A model generated the notes under the pieces. The model did no database searches. It had not been told where the DNA came from and saw only the letters and a program-made list of their open reading frames with translations. From assembly GCA_902765305.1 (NCBI GenBank), contig CACWZI010000021.1, positions 1 to 64,000 of the forward strand: DNA of 64,000 bases, written 5' to 3'. The stretch's first letter is position 1. Every line of letters starts with the position of its first letter. The position numbers and the translations under genes are program-made. This document shows, piece by piece, positions 1 to 7,939 of this stretch. Source of the DNA: an uncultured Eubacteriales bacterium (lineage in GTDB: Bacteria; Bacillota; Clostridia; Christensenellales; Aristaeellaceae).

Positions 1-1
1 C

Positions 2-274
2 TTCAAGAAGGAAGACATCACGCTGGAGCTGCAGAACGGCTACCTGACCGTGACCGCCTCGAAGGGCCTCGATAAAGACGAGACCACAAAGAAGGGCAAG
101 TTCATCCGGCAGGAGCGCTGGGCTGGTACGATGCAGAGAAGCTTCTATGTGGGCGATGCGCTCACCGAAGCAGACATTGGCGCAAAGCTTGAGCACGGCG
201 TGCTGAGCCTGAACATCCCCAAGAAGGATGAGAAAAAGCTTCCTGAGAAGAAGGTTATCATGATTGAAGGATAA
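2..274 (+). CDS. Small heat shock protein of the Hsp20/alpha-crystallin family (C-terminal part)
   Basis: ATP-independent holdase chaperone that keeps unfolding proteins soluble in the cytoplasm. The reading frame is open from the window edge, so the N-terminus lies outside. The visible 90 residues carry the second half of the alpha-crystallin domain: the beta strands around LELQNGYLTVTA, the RQERWAGTMQRSFYVGD stretch, and the typical GVLSLNIPK end of the domain followed by a Lys/Glu-rich tail. A strong hairpin terminator follows directly. Family assignment is firm; the position of the start codon is unknown. Confidence 0.9.
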   Translation, partial: FKKEDITLELQNGYLTVTASKGLDKDETTKKGKFIRQERWAGTMQRSFYVGDALTEADIGAKLEHGVLSLNIPKKDEKKLPEKKVIMIEG

Positions 275-286
275 TCGTCATACCTC

Positions 287-318
287 CCCCTGTCGGAGCG
301 ATCCGGCAGGGGCTTTTT
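287..318 (+). terminator. Intrinsic terminator of the hsp20 gene
   Basis: Ten-base stem with arms at 287-296 and 303-312 (one G-U pair), a six-base loop, then CTTTTT. It lies 13 bases after the hsp20 stop codon. Confidence 0.85.
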
Positions 319-472
319 CTATGTGAAAGCCCCTGATTGTATACAGATTGTTCATAATCCTTTTCAGCTTCATTCAAGGGAGCGGTGCGATAATACAATC
401 GTTCCAAGGGGAAAGCCCCAAACGACAATAACCGCCGCAAGCGGCGTAAGAAGGAAAAGGAGTTGAACAATC

Positions 473-970
473 ATGAAGAATTACATTATTGGTATCGCGT
501 TGGCACTGGCTCTGGTAATGGGTGTTGTGGCGTTCGCTGAGACAGCGGAACCCTCGACGGATCCCGTTCCCGCTGTGACGGAAGAAGCTCCGACTGAAGA
601 GGCGGCTCCTGCTGCTGAGGCGGAGAAGACCGATGACAATACGGCGCTCCAGGAGGCTCTGGAAGCCTATCGCAGCGCGCGGGAATCCAAGCGCGTGGAC
701 GAACTGACTGAAGAACTGAACGGCTATGTGGAAGCTGGCACGATGACGCAGAAACAGGCCGACCTGATCTTGAACAGCGTGAAAGAGCGCATGGCTGCCA
801 AGAACGGCGAATGCCCGAACTGCGGCTACCAGTTCCAAAACAATGCTCCCAAGATGGGCGGTCAGAAGGGCCAGCGCGGTGGCCGCATGATGCAGGGTGG
901 TCAGATGCCTGGCAATCAGGCGCAGCCCAATGGCCCGATGAACGGCCAGCAGCAGGCGCCCCGGCGGTAA
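473..970 (+). CDS. Small secreted protein, DUF2680-like, with CxxC motif and Gly/Met/Gln-rich tail
   Basis: Predicted exported protein of 165 residues with no recognised enzyme function. Residues 1-22 form a signal peptide ending AFA. Residues 25-55 are a Pro/Glu/Ala-rich linker. Residues 60-105 are a charged helical segment containing GYVEAGTMTQKQADLI, which resembles the helical motif of DUF2680 (YckD-like) secreted proteins. A single CPNCGYQF knuckle follows, then a low-complexity tail rich in Gly, Met, Gln and Pro. A good ribosome binding site (AAGGAG) precedes the ATG. Monocistronic: terminators lie on both sides. The DUF2680 link is by motif memory only. Confidence 0.7.
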   Translation: MKNYIIGIALALALVMGVVAFAETAEPSTDPVPAVTEEAPTEEAAPAAEAEKTDDNTALQEALEAYRSARESKRVDELTEELNGYVEAGTMTQKQADLILNSVKERMAAKNGECPNCGYQFQNNAPKMGGQKGQRGGRMMQGGQMPGNQAQPNGPMNGQQQAPRR

Positions 971-1000
971 GCCTATCCTTGAGTAAGAAACATTGACACA

Positions 1001-1053
1001 CTGAACCCCGACGACCACGTTGCCTGGCAAGCGGCATGGCTGGCGGGGTTCAG
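1001..1053. terminator. Inverted repeat between converging genes, probable bidirectional terminator
   Basis: Perfect 10-base arms at 1001-1010 (CTGAACCCCG) and 1044-1053 enclose a smaller perfect inverted repeat at 1020-1030 (TTGCC-T-GGCAA). It sits between the forward gene ending at 970 and the minus-strand remnant ending at 1105. No long T run follows on either strand, so the terminator role is an inference from position. Confidence 0.5.
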
Positions 1054-1104
1054 ACAATTATTGAACGCACCTCCCTTGTTTGGAAGGTGTGTTCGCAGCA
1101 TAAA

Positions 1105-1560
1105 TCAGGGGATATTGATCTCCACGCCATTGACGGTGGCCTCGCCCTCGACAGCGATCAGGATGTAGCGTTTCCCGTCAATTCGTCGGGTTTCGACCAG
1201 GTCGGTGCGAGTAGGATCCACCTGGATGGTCACGTTCTCAGTCGTCAGCTCGAACTTCTTAGGTTCAGCAATCGTTGCCGCCTGCATGCCAACAGCGCCG
1301 AACTGCTGCAGATATTCGTTATCGAAGGCCACCAGTTCTTTCTCTGGAACATCGCAGGTACCCAGCATAGCAGCAATCTCCTTCCGGCTGACCTCCAGCG
1401 GAGCGGCAGCCTTTTTGCGGTCGGTGAGCTGCTGGACGATGTTCTCGTGAAGCGTCTGTACGATGTCAAAGGTCACGCCATCTTCGAGGGTATCGGCAAG
1501 GACGTCATAGAAGGCCTGACGCCGATCGGAAGCGCTGTCGGGGGCGGCGGTGTGGAACAT
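1105..1560 (-). pseudogene. DUF4317 family protein, C-terminal fragment
   Basis: Only the last 150 residues of a DUF4317 protein remain. The recognisable part runs from a helical segment with LEVSRKEIAAMLGTCDVPE through to the family-typical ending DLVETRRIDGKRYILIAVEG...VNGVEI. Members of this family are usually close to 400 residues, so about 60 percent is missing at the N-terminus. The same frame stays open a little upstream (to about 1608, ...DIHADFIDG before the Met) but then reads into unrelated sequence that belongs to a small membrane-peptide frame. The Met at 1560 has no clear ribosome binding site. The function of DUF4317 is not known. Read as a deletion remnant, not as a working gene. 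Confidence 0.75.
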
Positions 1561-1585
1561 ACCATCAATGAAGTCGGCGTGGATG

Positions 1586-1678
1586 TCAGAGGCATCCTTG
1601 TGGTCGCATGAGCAAGATGAGGCCGAGCAGAAAGATGAGCATGAAGGGGATCATCAGCCAGAGTGCTTTTTTTTACAT
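1586..1678 (-). pseudogene. Remnant of a small membrane-peptide gene with a stop at codon 2
   Basis: On the minus strand a good ribosome binding site (GAAAGGACC) stands seven bases before ATG, but the next codon is TAA. The frame then reads KKALWLMIPFMLIFLLGLIL and ends in a second stop at 1586-1588, which would be a 28-residue single-span hydrophobic peptide. The stop abuts a run of eight A bases. It may be a decayed signal/anchor segment whose downstream gene has been replaced by the DUF4317 fragment. An internal Met (codon 9) could in principle start a 22-residue peptide. Too short for firm naming. Confidence 0.4.
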
Positions 1679-1719
1679 AGATGGTCCTTTCAGGTAGGTA
1701 ACTCTGTTGCCCTGGCGGT

Positions 1720-2267
1720 TCAATTCTGAGATGGATTAATGACAGACCTAAGAAGCGCAATGGCGTTGTACAGCATGCGCTCCAGCTGTATCCTCAGCCC
1801 GGGATTGACGCTCAACAGCACAGCAATGGTGGCCACGGCGATGGCCAACCACACCAGCGCGAAGTTGATTGTGCCCCGCGTGGAACGTTCCTCCATGTCG
1901 CCCCGATCCAGGTGGAAGTGGGTAGGATTGTTGTGGTCGTACAGCAGATCCACTGACTGGCCCACCGGAAATTTATCCCGGGGGACGATACCGGTGCTTT
2001 TCAACTTATATTCTACACCGTCGACCTGAAAGCGCACGATGGGATAGTAGACGGTGAGTAATGCGTGCTCCGAACCTTGCCATGGCGATGAGCATAGCGA
2101 TGCCGCTCCTCGGCAAAGCCCACGATGACGCCCATCGTCCGGGTGCGCTCGGCATCCTCTCGCCGACGCCACTTGCGCCGGTCTCCCAGAGCCTCGATCA
2201 ACCCGAACAGGCCGACAAGGGCCAGGATACCCAGCGTAACAATCAAAGCCAGCAAGGTTGAGTCCAT
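1720..2267 (-). pseudogene. DUF3592 family membrane protein, frameshifted
   Basis: Two overlapping minus-strand frames together make one protein. The first (start ATG at 2267, behind GGGGAG) gives an N-terminal membrane helix MDSTLLALIVTLGILALVG, then a charged stretch and RTMGVIVGFAEERHRYAHRHGK. The second frame continues with LLTVYYPIVRFQVDGVEYKL, GQSVDLLYDHNNPTHFHL and a C-terminal membrane helix around LVWLAIAVATIAVLLS. This order (helix, T/G-V-V motif, YYPIVRF, VDLLYDxxNP, helix) is that of DUF3592 proteins. The join falls near 2065-2085. One base gained or lost explains the break; a sequencing error cannot be excluded, but the neighbours are also broken. Confidence 0.7.
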
Positions 2268-2458
2268 GTGGTCAACTCCCCGTACGTCCCCCTCTGTCTA
2301 TGGCTATGCATGCATCCTCGGATGATGTCAGGTAAATCGTAAACGACGTAATTCCCGTTGGCGGTGTACATGATATGATAATCGTAGGGAGTGAACTCCG
2401 CCATGGCGGGCATGATGGAGACGAGCAGTACGACAAGCAGGGTTATCAATCGCTTCAT
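2243..2458 (-). pseudogene. N-terminal fragment of a secreted protein
   Basis: Strong ribosome binding site (AGGAGGCGTCACC before ATG) and a clean signal peptide, MKRLITLLVVLLVSIMPAMA, followed by about 28 residues of protein-like sequence (EFTPYDYHIMYTANGNYVVY...DLPDII). After that the frame runs into the leader of the DUF3592 gene and ends as an unnatural tail rich in His, Arg and Trp. It looks like the first part of a longer exported protein cut by a deletion. No family recognised. Confidence 0.5.
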
Positions 2459-2494
2459 GGTGACGCCTCCTGTTCGCGTCGGTTTTCATAATAA

Positions 2495-2741
2495 CTATCT
2501 TTTGAGCTGGTGGAACAGCAATCGTATTCGATACCACAGACTCCTGACATCAATCTGCAGGCCACCAACAAACACAGCCAGCAGGAGCGTCAGCACGGCG
2601 CACGCTACGATCCAAATGATGCTCAGCCTGATCGCGCCGCCACCCGGATCCGTAAATACCGGATCGGCCTCCAGATGGAAACGCAACGGGTCGCTCACAT
2701 CATGAGGTCGCGGCAAAAAAGGCCAGCATTTTGAGGAACAT
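2495..2741 (-). pseudogene. Small membrane protein gene broken by a frameshift
   Basis: A strong ribosome binding site (GGAAGGAGGATC) precedes ATG at 2741, giving MFLKMLAFFAATS and then a stop at 2700-2702. Moving one base within the run of six T bases in this segment (2715-2720 on the plus strand) leads into a frame with SDPLRFHLEADPVF, a membrane helix (LSIIWIVACAVLTLLLAVFVGG) and a basic tail RIRLLFHQLKR. An indel in the homopolymer is the simplest explanation. No family recognised. Confidence 0.45.
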
Positions 2742-2826
2742 GTCGGATCCTCCTTCCACCGGAGCTATCGTTGCACAGCCACTTTCGCCAGTATTCTTCC
2801 GATATTGTCATGGAAGGCATGATAGT

Positions 2827-3084
2827 TTAATCTGCCGGAGTACTGTGGCGGTCGATGTACAATTCGTAGACATTGGTAATCTCTACCTTTCCCACCACCG
2901 CTCTCCAATAGCACCATGGAGGGACGCATTGGGGACACTGATTCGACTTGACGATTATCCCGTCTGGCTGGTACTCCCGCTCCTCTTAAAAGACAAAACC
3001 ATGAAGCGGAACATCATATGGGCGACAGCCAGTTATCATTTGATAGAACAGTGATGCATTTAGAAGCGTGAGCCCATAGTGAGC
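2827..3084 (-). pseudogene. Remnant of an unknown protein with an in-frame stop
   Basis: The minus-strand frame from 3084 to 2827 reads as plausible protein (FYQMITGCRPYDVPLHGFVF, then EEREYQPDGIIVKSNQCPQC, VVGKVEITNVYELYID) interrupted by one TAA at 2986-2988. It contains CPQC and a WCYW segment. No start codon with a ribosome binding site is seen. The composition is unlike a random shadow frame, but no homologue is recognised, so this is a low-confidence remnant. Confidence 0.3.
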
Positions 3085-3308
3085 TCATACCTTTCCTTCT
3101 TAATACGGTTGAAATAGGGAATGTATAGAATTCATGAAATAGGTAATACTGTATGGGCGGTGAGGACATCGTTTGTACACACCGTCCCATTAAAAAAATG
3201 TTGGCGAGGTGTGGTGAATAGCTGCACCATTTTCCTCATAATTCAGACTTGAAATAAGATGGGTGATGCGTTACAATAGCTATGATATTCGGAGGCCTGA
3301 GGTTGGCG

Positions 3309-3896
3309 ATGAGGGGATGCGGCGATGTGGTTTCAGTAAGCAGGATTGCCAGGCTTGCCGCTTTGCTGCTGGCTGCCTTATGCCTCATCTGCTCGGCGCG
3401 GGCGGATTCCGGCATCGAGAGCTGGTCCGCCCTGCAGAACGCCATTGACAGCGCCGCTTCCGGCGATACGATCGTTCTGACCGGAGATTTGACGGCGGGC
3501 GCGTCGGATACGGCGCTGGTCATTCCGGACGGACTGGAAATCACGCTCGACCTGAACGGCTTTACCCTCGATCGAAACCTGGAAAGACGGATCGATGTCG
3601 ACGGCGCGGCAATCAGGCTGTTGTCCGGCGCCATGCTGACCGTCATGGACAGCGGCACAGCGCCCACAGGCACGATCACCGGCGGATACGCGACGCACGG
3701 AGGGGGTATCAACAACAACGGCACTTTGATCCTGAAAGGCGGCCGTGTTTCGGGCAACACGGCGAGTACTGCCGGCGGCGGCGTGGTGAACTATGGAGTG
3801 CTCGTTGTGTCAGGCGGCGTGATCACCGGGAACTCGGCGGGCGAGAAAGGCGGAGGCGTCTACAATGTGCCGCGCGGGAGGATGAGGAAGGTGTGA
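3309..3896 (+). CDS. Beta-helix repeat surface protein, truncated
   Basis: Exported protein fragment of 195 residues. The chosen ATG (3309) gives a signal peptide (RIARLAALLLAALCLICSARA); an earlier in-frame ATG at 3282 has no ribosome binding site. After the signal comes a domain starting SWSALQNAIDSAASGDTIVL and turning into short repeats (GGGINNNGTLILKGGRVSGN, GGGVVNYGVLVVSGGVITGN, GGGVYNV), the pattern of right-handed parallel beta-helix adhesin-like proteins. Such proteins normally carry many more repeats; here the frame stops after three, in an abrupt basic tail. The stop overlaps the next gene region by a few bases. Probably the N-terminal stub left by a deletion. Confidence 0.65.
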   Translation: MRGCGDVVSVSRIARLAALLLAALCLICSARADSGIESWSALQNAIDSAASGDTIVLTGDLTAGASDTALVIPDGLEITLDLNGFTLDRNLERRIDVDGAAIRLLSGAMLTVMDSGTAPTGTITGGYATHGGGINNNGTLILKGGRVSGNTASTAGGGVVNYGVLVVSGGVITGNSAGEKGGGVYNVPRGRMRKV

Positions 3897-3901
3897 CGGA
3901 T

Positions 3902-6703
3902 ATGAGAAGGTTTTTGAGGGTGCTGCTGATCCTTGCCATGTTGGGCCTGTGCATGACGGCGGAGGCCGAAAGCGCCGTCGGCTTGCTGAAAATCGAAATC
4001 AGCAGGCCGATTTGCGGGTCGGAACCCGATATGCCGGAATGCGATATACAAGCCCGGGAAGCCGCGACGCAAGGGGAACCCAGCGCCTGGATTACCGCCT
4101 GGGACGCCTCCGGTTATATCCCCTTCCAGGGAACCTTCGAGGGCGATGAGACCTATACGGCTTACGTGACCCTCGAAGCCAAGGCTGGGTATCGCTTTGA
4201 CGGCAATACCCGCGTCGCTGTGTACGATGCCGAATCCATGGAATATGTCAGGACAGAACCCCTGCTCCGTCAGCGCGACAGGCTCGTGATCATCGCCGAA
4301 GTGAAGGCGGAGCACTATTGGGACGAAGACCTGGGCAGTGAAACCGACGCCACCTGTATAAGCCCCGGCAGCGTAACAAGGGTCTGCAAGGTCGATCCCT
4401 CGCACGTCATGACGGAAGTGCTTCCCATTGATCCCGAAGCCCATGACTGGGGCGAATGGGAAACCGTCAGAGAAGCCACCCGAACCCGGGAGGGCGAGAA
4501 GCGGCGCGCCTGCGCGCTGTGCGGCAGGGTCGAGACGGAGGCGATCGGGAAGGCCAAGCTGCCCTATACCGATGTCTATGAGCCGGACACCTCCTGGGCC
4601 ATGGCGGCAACTGTCGCCTGGCGCGCGGGCCCTGACGCCCTGGCCACAGCGACCGGGTCACAGCGCCCCGCCACGGCCATCGTATGGCTGGATGAAAAGC
4701 TGAACGTGTACGACCGGGACGGAAGCCTCCTCTCAGACGACCTGGGGCGCTACATCGACGCCACGTCGGGGGGCATGATCCCCGCCTTTTACATCCGTGA
4801 CAGCCGGACTGCCGCGGCGCTCAAGGCCTTCCTTCCGGACAGCGGGCTGCTGGACTGCTTTGTCCTCTCCACGCCGGATCACGCGGACCTGGTCAGGGAT
4901 GTGGCCGATCTGACCCATGTGCGGGGCATGCTGGACTATACGGCCGTCAGTAAGCCCGACAGAAATGCGCTGACGGACATGGTGGCTTCCACCAACGCCG
5001 CCCACGGCAAGGTGGTTCTGTTGAGCGCCGAGGCCGCCAGCCGGGAGAACGTGCGGTTTCTTCAAAGCCTGGCGTCCACGGTTTGGGCGCAGACGCCAAC
5101 GGACACGCGGACGATCATGACCATGTACACCAACGGCGTCAACGGCGTGGTGGTGGACGATTATGAAGCGGCTCTCCGGGCGGAGTCTTTTTTCCGGGAC
5201 GACGCGCCGTCGCTGCTCCGGGCGCCCCTGATCATCGGGCACCGTGGCGATCCCTCCACATATGTGGAAAACACCCTGGATTCGGCCCGGGGCGCGTTCG
5301 AGGAGGGTGTGGACTCGGTGGAAAACGATATCCAGCTCAGCGCGGACGGCGAGGTCTTCATACTTCACGACGATACCACCGAGCGCCTTTTGAATTTCAT
5401 CCGACGGGACGAGGAGGGTGAAATCTATCCGGCCGAGCACTTCACTCTGAAGCAGCTGCAGGCGCAGCCCTTCGACTGGGAGAGCATCATCGATTGGAAC
5501 GAAGTCCTCCCGGGCGAGTCCTCCCGATACGGCACGCTGTATGGGCAGGAGGAGCAAAAGACCTACAGAATACCCACGCTGCGGGAGTACATCGAGGCTT
5601 TTAAGGGAACCGGCCTCGTCCACGACACGGAGATCAAGAGCTACAACCCCGCCATCATTCCGGCTTACAAGGCGCTGGTGGACGATTACGACGCCTGGGA
5701 CCAGTTCTTTACGATCACCTTCAACACGCAGATCCTGGATGCCATTTACAGCGATTATCCGCAGATATCCCTCGGCGCGCTGAATCTGGGCGAGTGGATG
5801 GATGTGGATTCCGAAGGACTGGATGGGACGAACCTGACGCAGGCGAAGCTGCGCGGGCTCTTCGAAGTCCTCGACGCCTGGAACGCCACCTACAACCCCA
5901 TCTATATGCACAGCCACGAAGAGGCGCTGCAGGCAGCCCGGCACAGGGGGCTTACGGTCTGGCCCTGGACCTATCGCATTGACTACGGCGCTGAGGATTT
6001 TGCCCGGGACTACCTACGGGGCTACGCGGGACTGACCTGCGATTACCCCTGGGTGGCGTCGGACTACATCGTGGAGATCGAAGCCCGGGACTCGGTTGTC
6101 GCCTCGATTGAGGACATCCCCAGCCCCGCGGGCAGGACCCAGTCCGGGGAAGAGCGCGTATTGGCGGACGCGGAGCCGGTATTGCTTGAAGCGCTGCCCG
6201 AGGGTCAGTCGCTGGTTCTCTGGCGCTATCGGGCGGAACTGGATGTAAACGGGACAGGCTATGGGCATTACTACCTGTATTCCAATCCCTTCATGGTGTC
6301 CGTCCAGCCGCAGAACCCGCTGACCTTCATCCGGCAGCCGAGGGATGTCGTTGTTCAGTCGGGCGAGGATGTATCCTTCTCTGTGGAGGTCGGAGGCGGC
6401 CGACAGCCCTACGCGTACCAGTGGCAGATTTGGGATGAGAAGCGCGGGAAGTGGGTCGATCTGCCCGGCTTTACCGATTCCGTGATGTCCCGGGATGATG
6501 TCGAGAAGAAGTGGAACGGCTGCAGGTTCAGATGCGTCGTTGCGGACGCTGCCGGAATACGAATCATCAGCCTGGAGGTCACCCTGACGGTTCGGGACAG
6601 GATCCCCACCGGCGATAACAGCAATCTTCCGCTGTATCTGGCGGTGGCGATGGCAGCGCTGGCGCTGTTGATCCTGCTGCGCAGAAAAGCGGAGAAGGCA
6701 TAG
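3902..6703 (+). CDS. Exported glycerophosphodiester phosphodiesterase with accessory domains
   Basis: Predicted surface enzyme of 933 residues that hydrolyses glycerophosphodiesters to glycerol-3-phosphate and an alcohol. ATG 3902 (behind GAGGAAGG) starts a signal peptide ending MTAEA. Residues 30-190 are an unassigned beta-rich region; around 195-215 lies a WGEWE...CALCG repeat seen in clostridial surface proteins. Residues 225-430 look like a degenerate GDPD-type barrel (ends GVVVDDYEAALRAESF). The active GDPD domain starts near 443 with IIGHRGD, ENTLDSARGAF, VENDIQLSADG and FILHDDT, which hold the catalytic His and metal-binding acidic residues. About 806-903 is an Ig-like domain, then IPTGDNSN, a membrane helix and RRK, like a variant sortase signal. 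Confidence 0.85.
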   Translation: MRRFLRVLLILAMLGLCMTAEAESAVGLLKIEISRPICGSEPDMPECDIQAREAATQGEPSAWITAWDASGYIPFQGTFEGDETYTAYVTLEAKAGYRFDGNTRVAVYDAESMEYVRTEPLLRQRDRLVIIAEVKAEHYWDEDLGSETDATCISPGSVTRVCKVDPSHVMTEVLPIDPEAHDWGEWETVREATRTREGEKRRACALCGRVETEAIGKAKLPYTDVYEPDTSWAMAATVAWRAGPDALATATGSQRPATAIVWLDEKLNVYDRDGSLLSDDLGRYIDATSGGMIPAFYIRDSRTAAALKAFLPDSGLLDCFVLSTPDHADLVRDVADLTHVRGMLDYTAVSKPDRNALTDMVASTNAAHGKVVLLSAEAASRENVRFLQSLASTVWAQTPTDTRTIMTMYTNGVNGVVVDDYEAALRAESFFRDDAPSLLRAPLIIGHRGDPSTYVENTLDSARGAFEEGVDSVENDIQLSADGEVFILHDDTTERLLNFIRRDEEGEIYPAEHFTLKQLQAQPFDWESIIDWNEVLPGESSRYGTLYGQEEQKTYRIPTLREYIEAFKGTGLVHDTEIKSYNPAIIPAYKALVDDYDAWDQFFTITFNTQILDAIYSDYPQISLGALNLGEWMDVDSEGLDGTNLTQAKLRGLFEVLDAWNATYNPIYMHSHEEALQAARHRGLTVWPWTYRIDYGAEDFARDYLRGYAGLTCDYPWVASDYIVEIEARDSVVASIEDIPSPAGRTQSGEERVLADAEPVLLEALPEGQSLVLWRYRAELDVNGTGYGHYYLYSNPFMVSVQPQNPLTFIRQPRDVVVQSGEDVSFSVEVGGGRQPYAYQWQIWDEKRGKWVDLPGFTDSVMSRDDVEKKWNGCRFRCVVADAAGIRIISLEVTLTVRDRIPTGDNSNLPLYLAVAMAALALLILLRRKAEKA

Positions 6704-7100
6704 CAGATAAACAGAGTCGCAGGAGAACAGCAAAATGTCAAGACGACGGCGATGGCGGGCCGATTGCGGCCATAGGCTGTACAGATTCCTCCGGGATCGA
6801 ATGCCTGCGCGTCGCCGTCGCCGTTTTCCTGCCGTCAACCGGGGGCGTTTCATCGTTGCGGAGTGCGTGCTGATTCTGGTCATCGTAGGGGCGCTGTCAC
6901 ATCTCGACCACGACTTCACCGGCGCGGGGAATGCTTCAGGCACACTGTTCGTTGTAAGTCATCGTAGACCTGCCGTCGTCCTTCGCGCCTACGGCAACTT
7001 CGACCTTTGGCTGATCTCGAGGCTCATCCCGCGGCTGTACCGCACCGCGCTATCTCTGGAACCATCCCATTTTGCGTACCTCCTCGTATAAAACAGCGCC
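6704..7100. other. Stretch without a convincing gene
   Basis: A 118-codon forward frame (6735-7091) is open behind AGGAGA, but its product is Arg-rich and unlike any family, and the minus strand here reads better in short pieces (PKVEVAVGAKDDGRSTMTYN, then SIPRAGEVVVEM) broken by stops. It is most likely the remains of a minus-strand gene. A very strong ribosome binding site on the minus strand (GAGGAGG at about 7077-7083) leads into a six-codon frame at 7050-7070 encoding MGWFQR. Confidence 0.4.
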
Positions 7101-7262
7101 TCATTTCTGAAGCGCTTGTTCGTTATCTGTTATTCCAGAGAGTGCCTTGATAAAGTCTCTGCCCTCATATAACATGCGGTCAATATTGGCGGTGTTATCT
7201 TCAAGATGGTACAGCAAGTTATTTCACATGGAATCACTAAGAGATACGAGCCCGGAACGCAT
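7101..7262 (-). pseudogene. Remnant of a small protein gene with an in-frame TGA
   Basis: Starting at ATG 7262 the minus strand reads MRSGLVSLSDSM, a TGA at 7224-7226, then NNLLYHLEDNTANIDRMLYE and GRDFIKALSGITDNEQALQK before a final TGA. The second part looks like a real helical protein end. The region around its ATG is an inverted near-copy of the spoVT leader and start codon. No family recognised. Confidence 0.35.
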
Positions 7263-7286
7263 AAAACGCCCCGATTCGCGCAAACT
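7258..7286 (-). repeat. Inverted near-copy of the spoVT start region (arm 1)
   Basis: Read on the minus strand, this 29-base segment matches 7347-7376 with only a few substitutions and single-base gaps. Both copies contain the GGCGTTTT-ATGCG start-codon context. Confidence 0.7.
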
Positions 7287-7346
7287 ACGCACATGACTTG
7301 AAGTATGCGAAATCATTTGACGCCGGCCAGGCTCAAATGATGAATC

Positions 7347-7376
7347 AGTTTGAGCAATCGGAGGCGTTTTTATGCG
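7347..7376 (+). repeat. spoVT start region, partner of the inverted copy (arm 2)
   Basis: Partner of the segment at 7258-7286. It includes the spoVT ribosome binding site (GGAGG at 7360-7364) and start codon. A smaller hairpin (GCTCAAA at 7331-7337 with TTTGAGC at 7349-7355) overlaps its left edge and could affect translation. Confidence 0.7.
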
Positions 7377-7926
7377 AGCAACGGGTATTGTCAGAAGGAT
7401 AGACGAGCTGGGACGAGTGGTCATTCCGAAGGAAATCCGGCGGACCCTACGCATTAGGGAAGGAGACCCACTTGAGATATTCACAGATCACGACGGGGAA
7501 GTGGTACTGAAGAAGTATTCCCCGATTGGCGAGATTGCGACCATCGCCAAGGATTATACCGATTCACTCTATCGCACACTGGGGCATGTCGCGCTGATCA
7601 GCGACAGGGATGCCATAGTTTCCAGCTCTGGCGCAGCCAAGCGGGAATATGTGGAAAAGCAGCTCAGCCAGGAGGTGGATCAGATTTTGCAAAGCCGCCA
7701 GCTGACACAGCTGAACCTGTCTGCCGGGGCGAAGATGATTCCCATCACCAATGACGATCGGCCGGAGAGCTATTGCGCACAGATCGTAGCGCCGATACTG
7801 GCGGACGGCGAGATCGTGGGCGGGCTGATACTGCTCAGCAGGGAGAGCGGCCTGCAAATGACGGACATCGACCAAAAGGTGGCGGAGACCACGGCAAACA
7901 TCATCGGGCGACAGATGGAGCAGTAG
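7372..7926 (+). CDS. spoVT: Stage V sporulation transcription regulator SpoVT
   Basis: Forespore DNA-binding regulator that tunes sigma-G genes and spore germination properties in spore formers. Residues 1-50 are the AbrB-like swapped-hairpin DNA-binding domain (MRATGIVRRIDELGRVVIPK, then EIRRTLRIREGDPLEIF). Residues 55-180 are the GAF-like domain (ALISDRDAIVSSSGAAKREY, later QIVAPILADGEIVGGLILLS). At 184 residues it is close to the 178 of Bacillus SpoVT. Gene order spoVT-mazG-hup-rqcP resembles the Bacillus spoVT-yabM-yabN-yabO region. The leader carries a hairpin and forms an inverted duplication with the region at 7258-7286. Confidence 0.95.
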   Translation: MRATGIVRRIDELGRVVIPKEIRRTLRIREGDPLEIFTDHDGEVVLKKYSPIGEIATIAKDYTDSLYRTLGHVALISDRDAIVSSSGAAKREYVEKQLSQEVDQILQSRQLTQLNLSAGAKMIPITNDDRPESYCAQIVAPILADGEIVGGLILLSRESGLQMTDIDQKVAETTANIIGRQMEQ

Positions 7927-7939
7927 CCGCATCTGTGCC

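Noticed and set aside
6735..7091. Open frame of 118 codons on the plus strand behind AGGAGA
   Set aside because: Arg-rich, no family, and better explained as the antisense of a decayed minus-strand gene.
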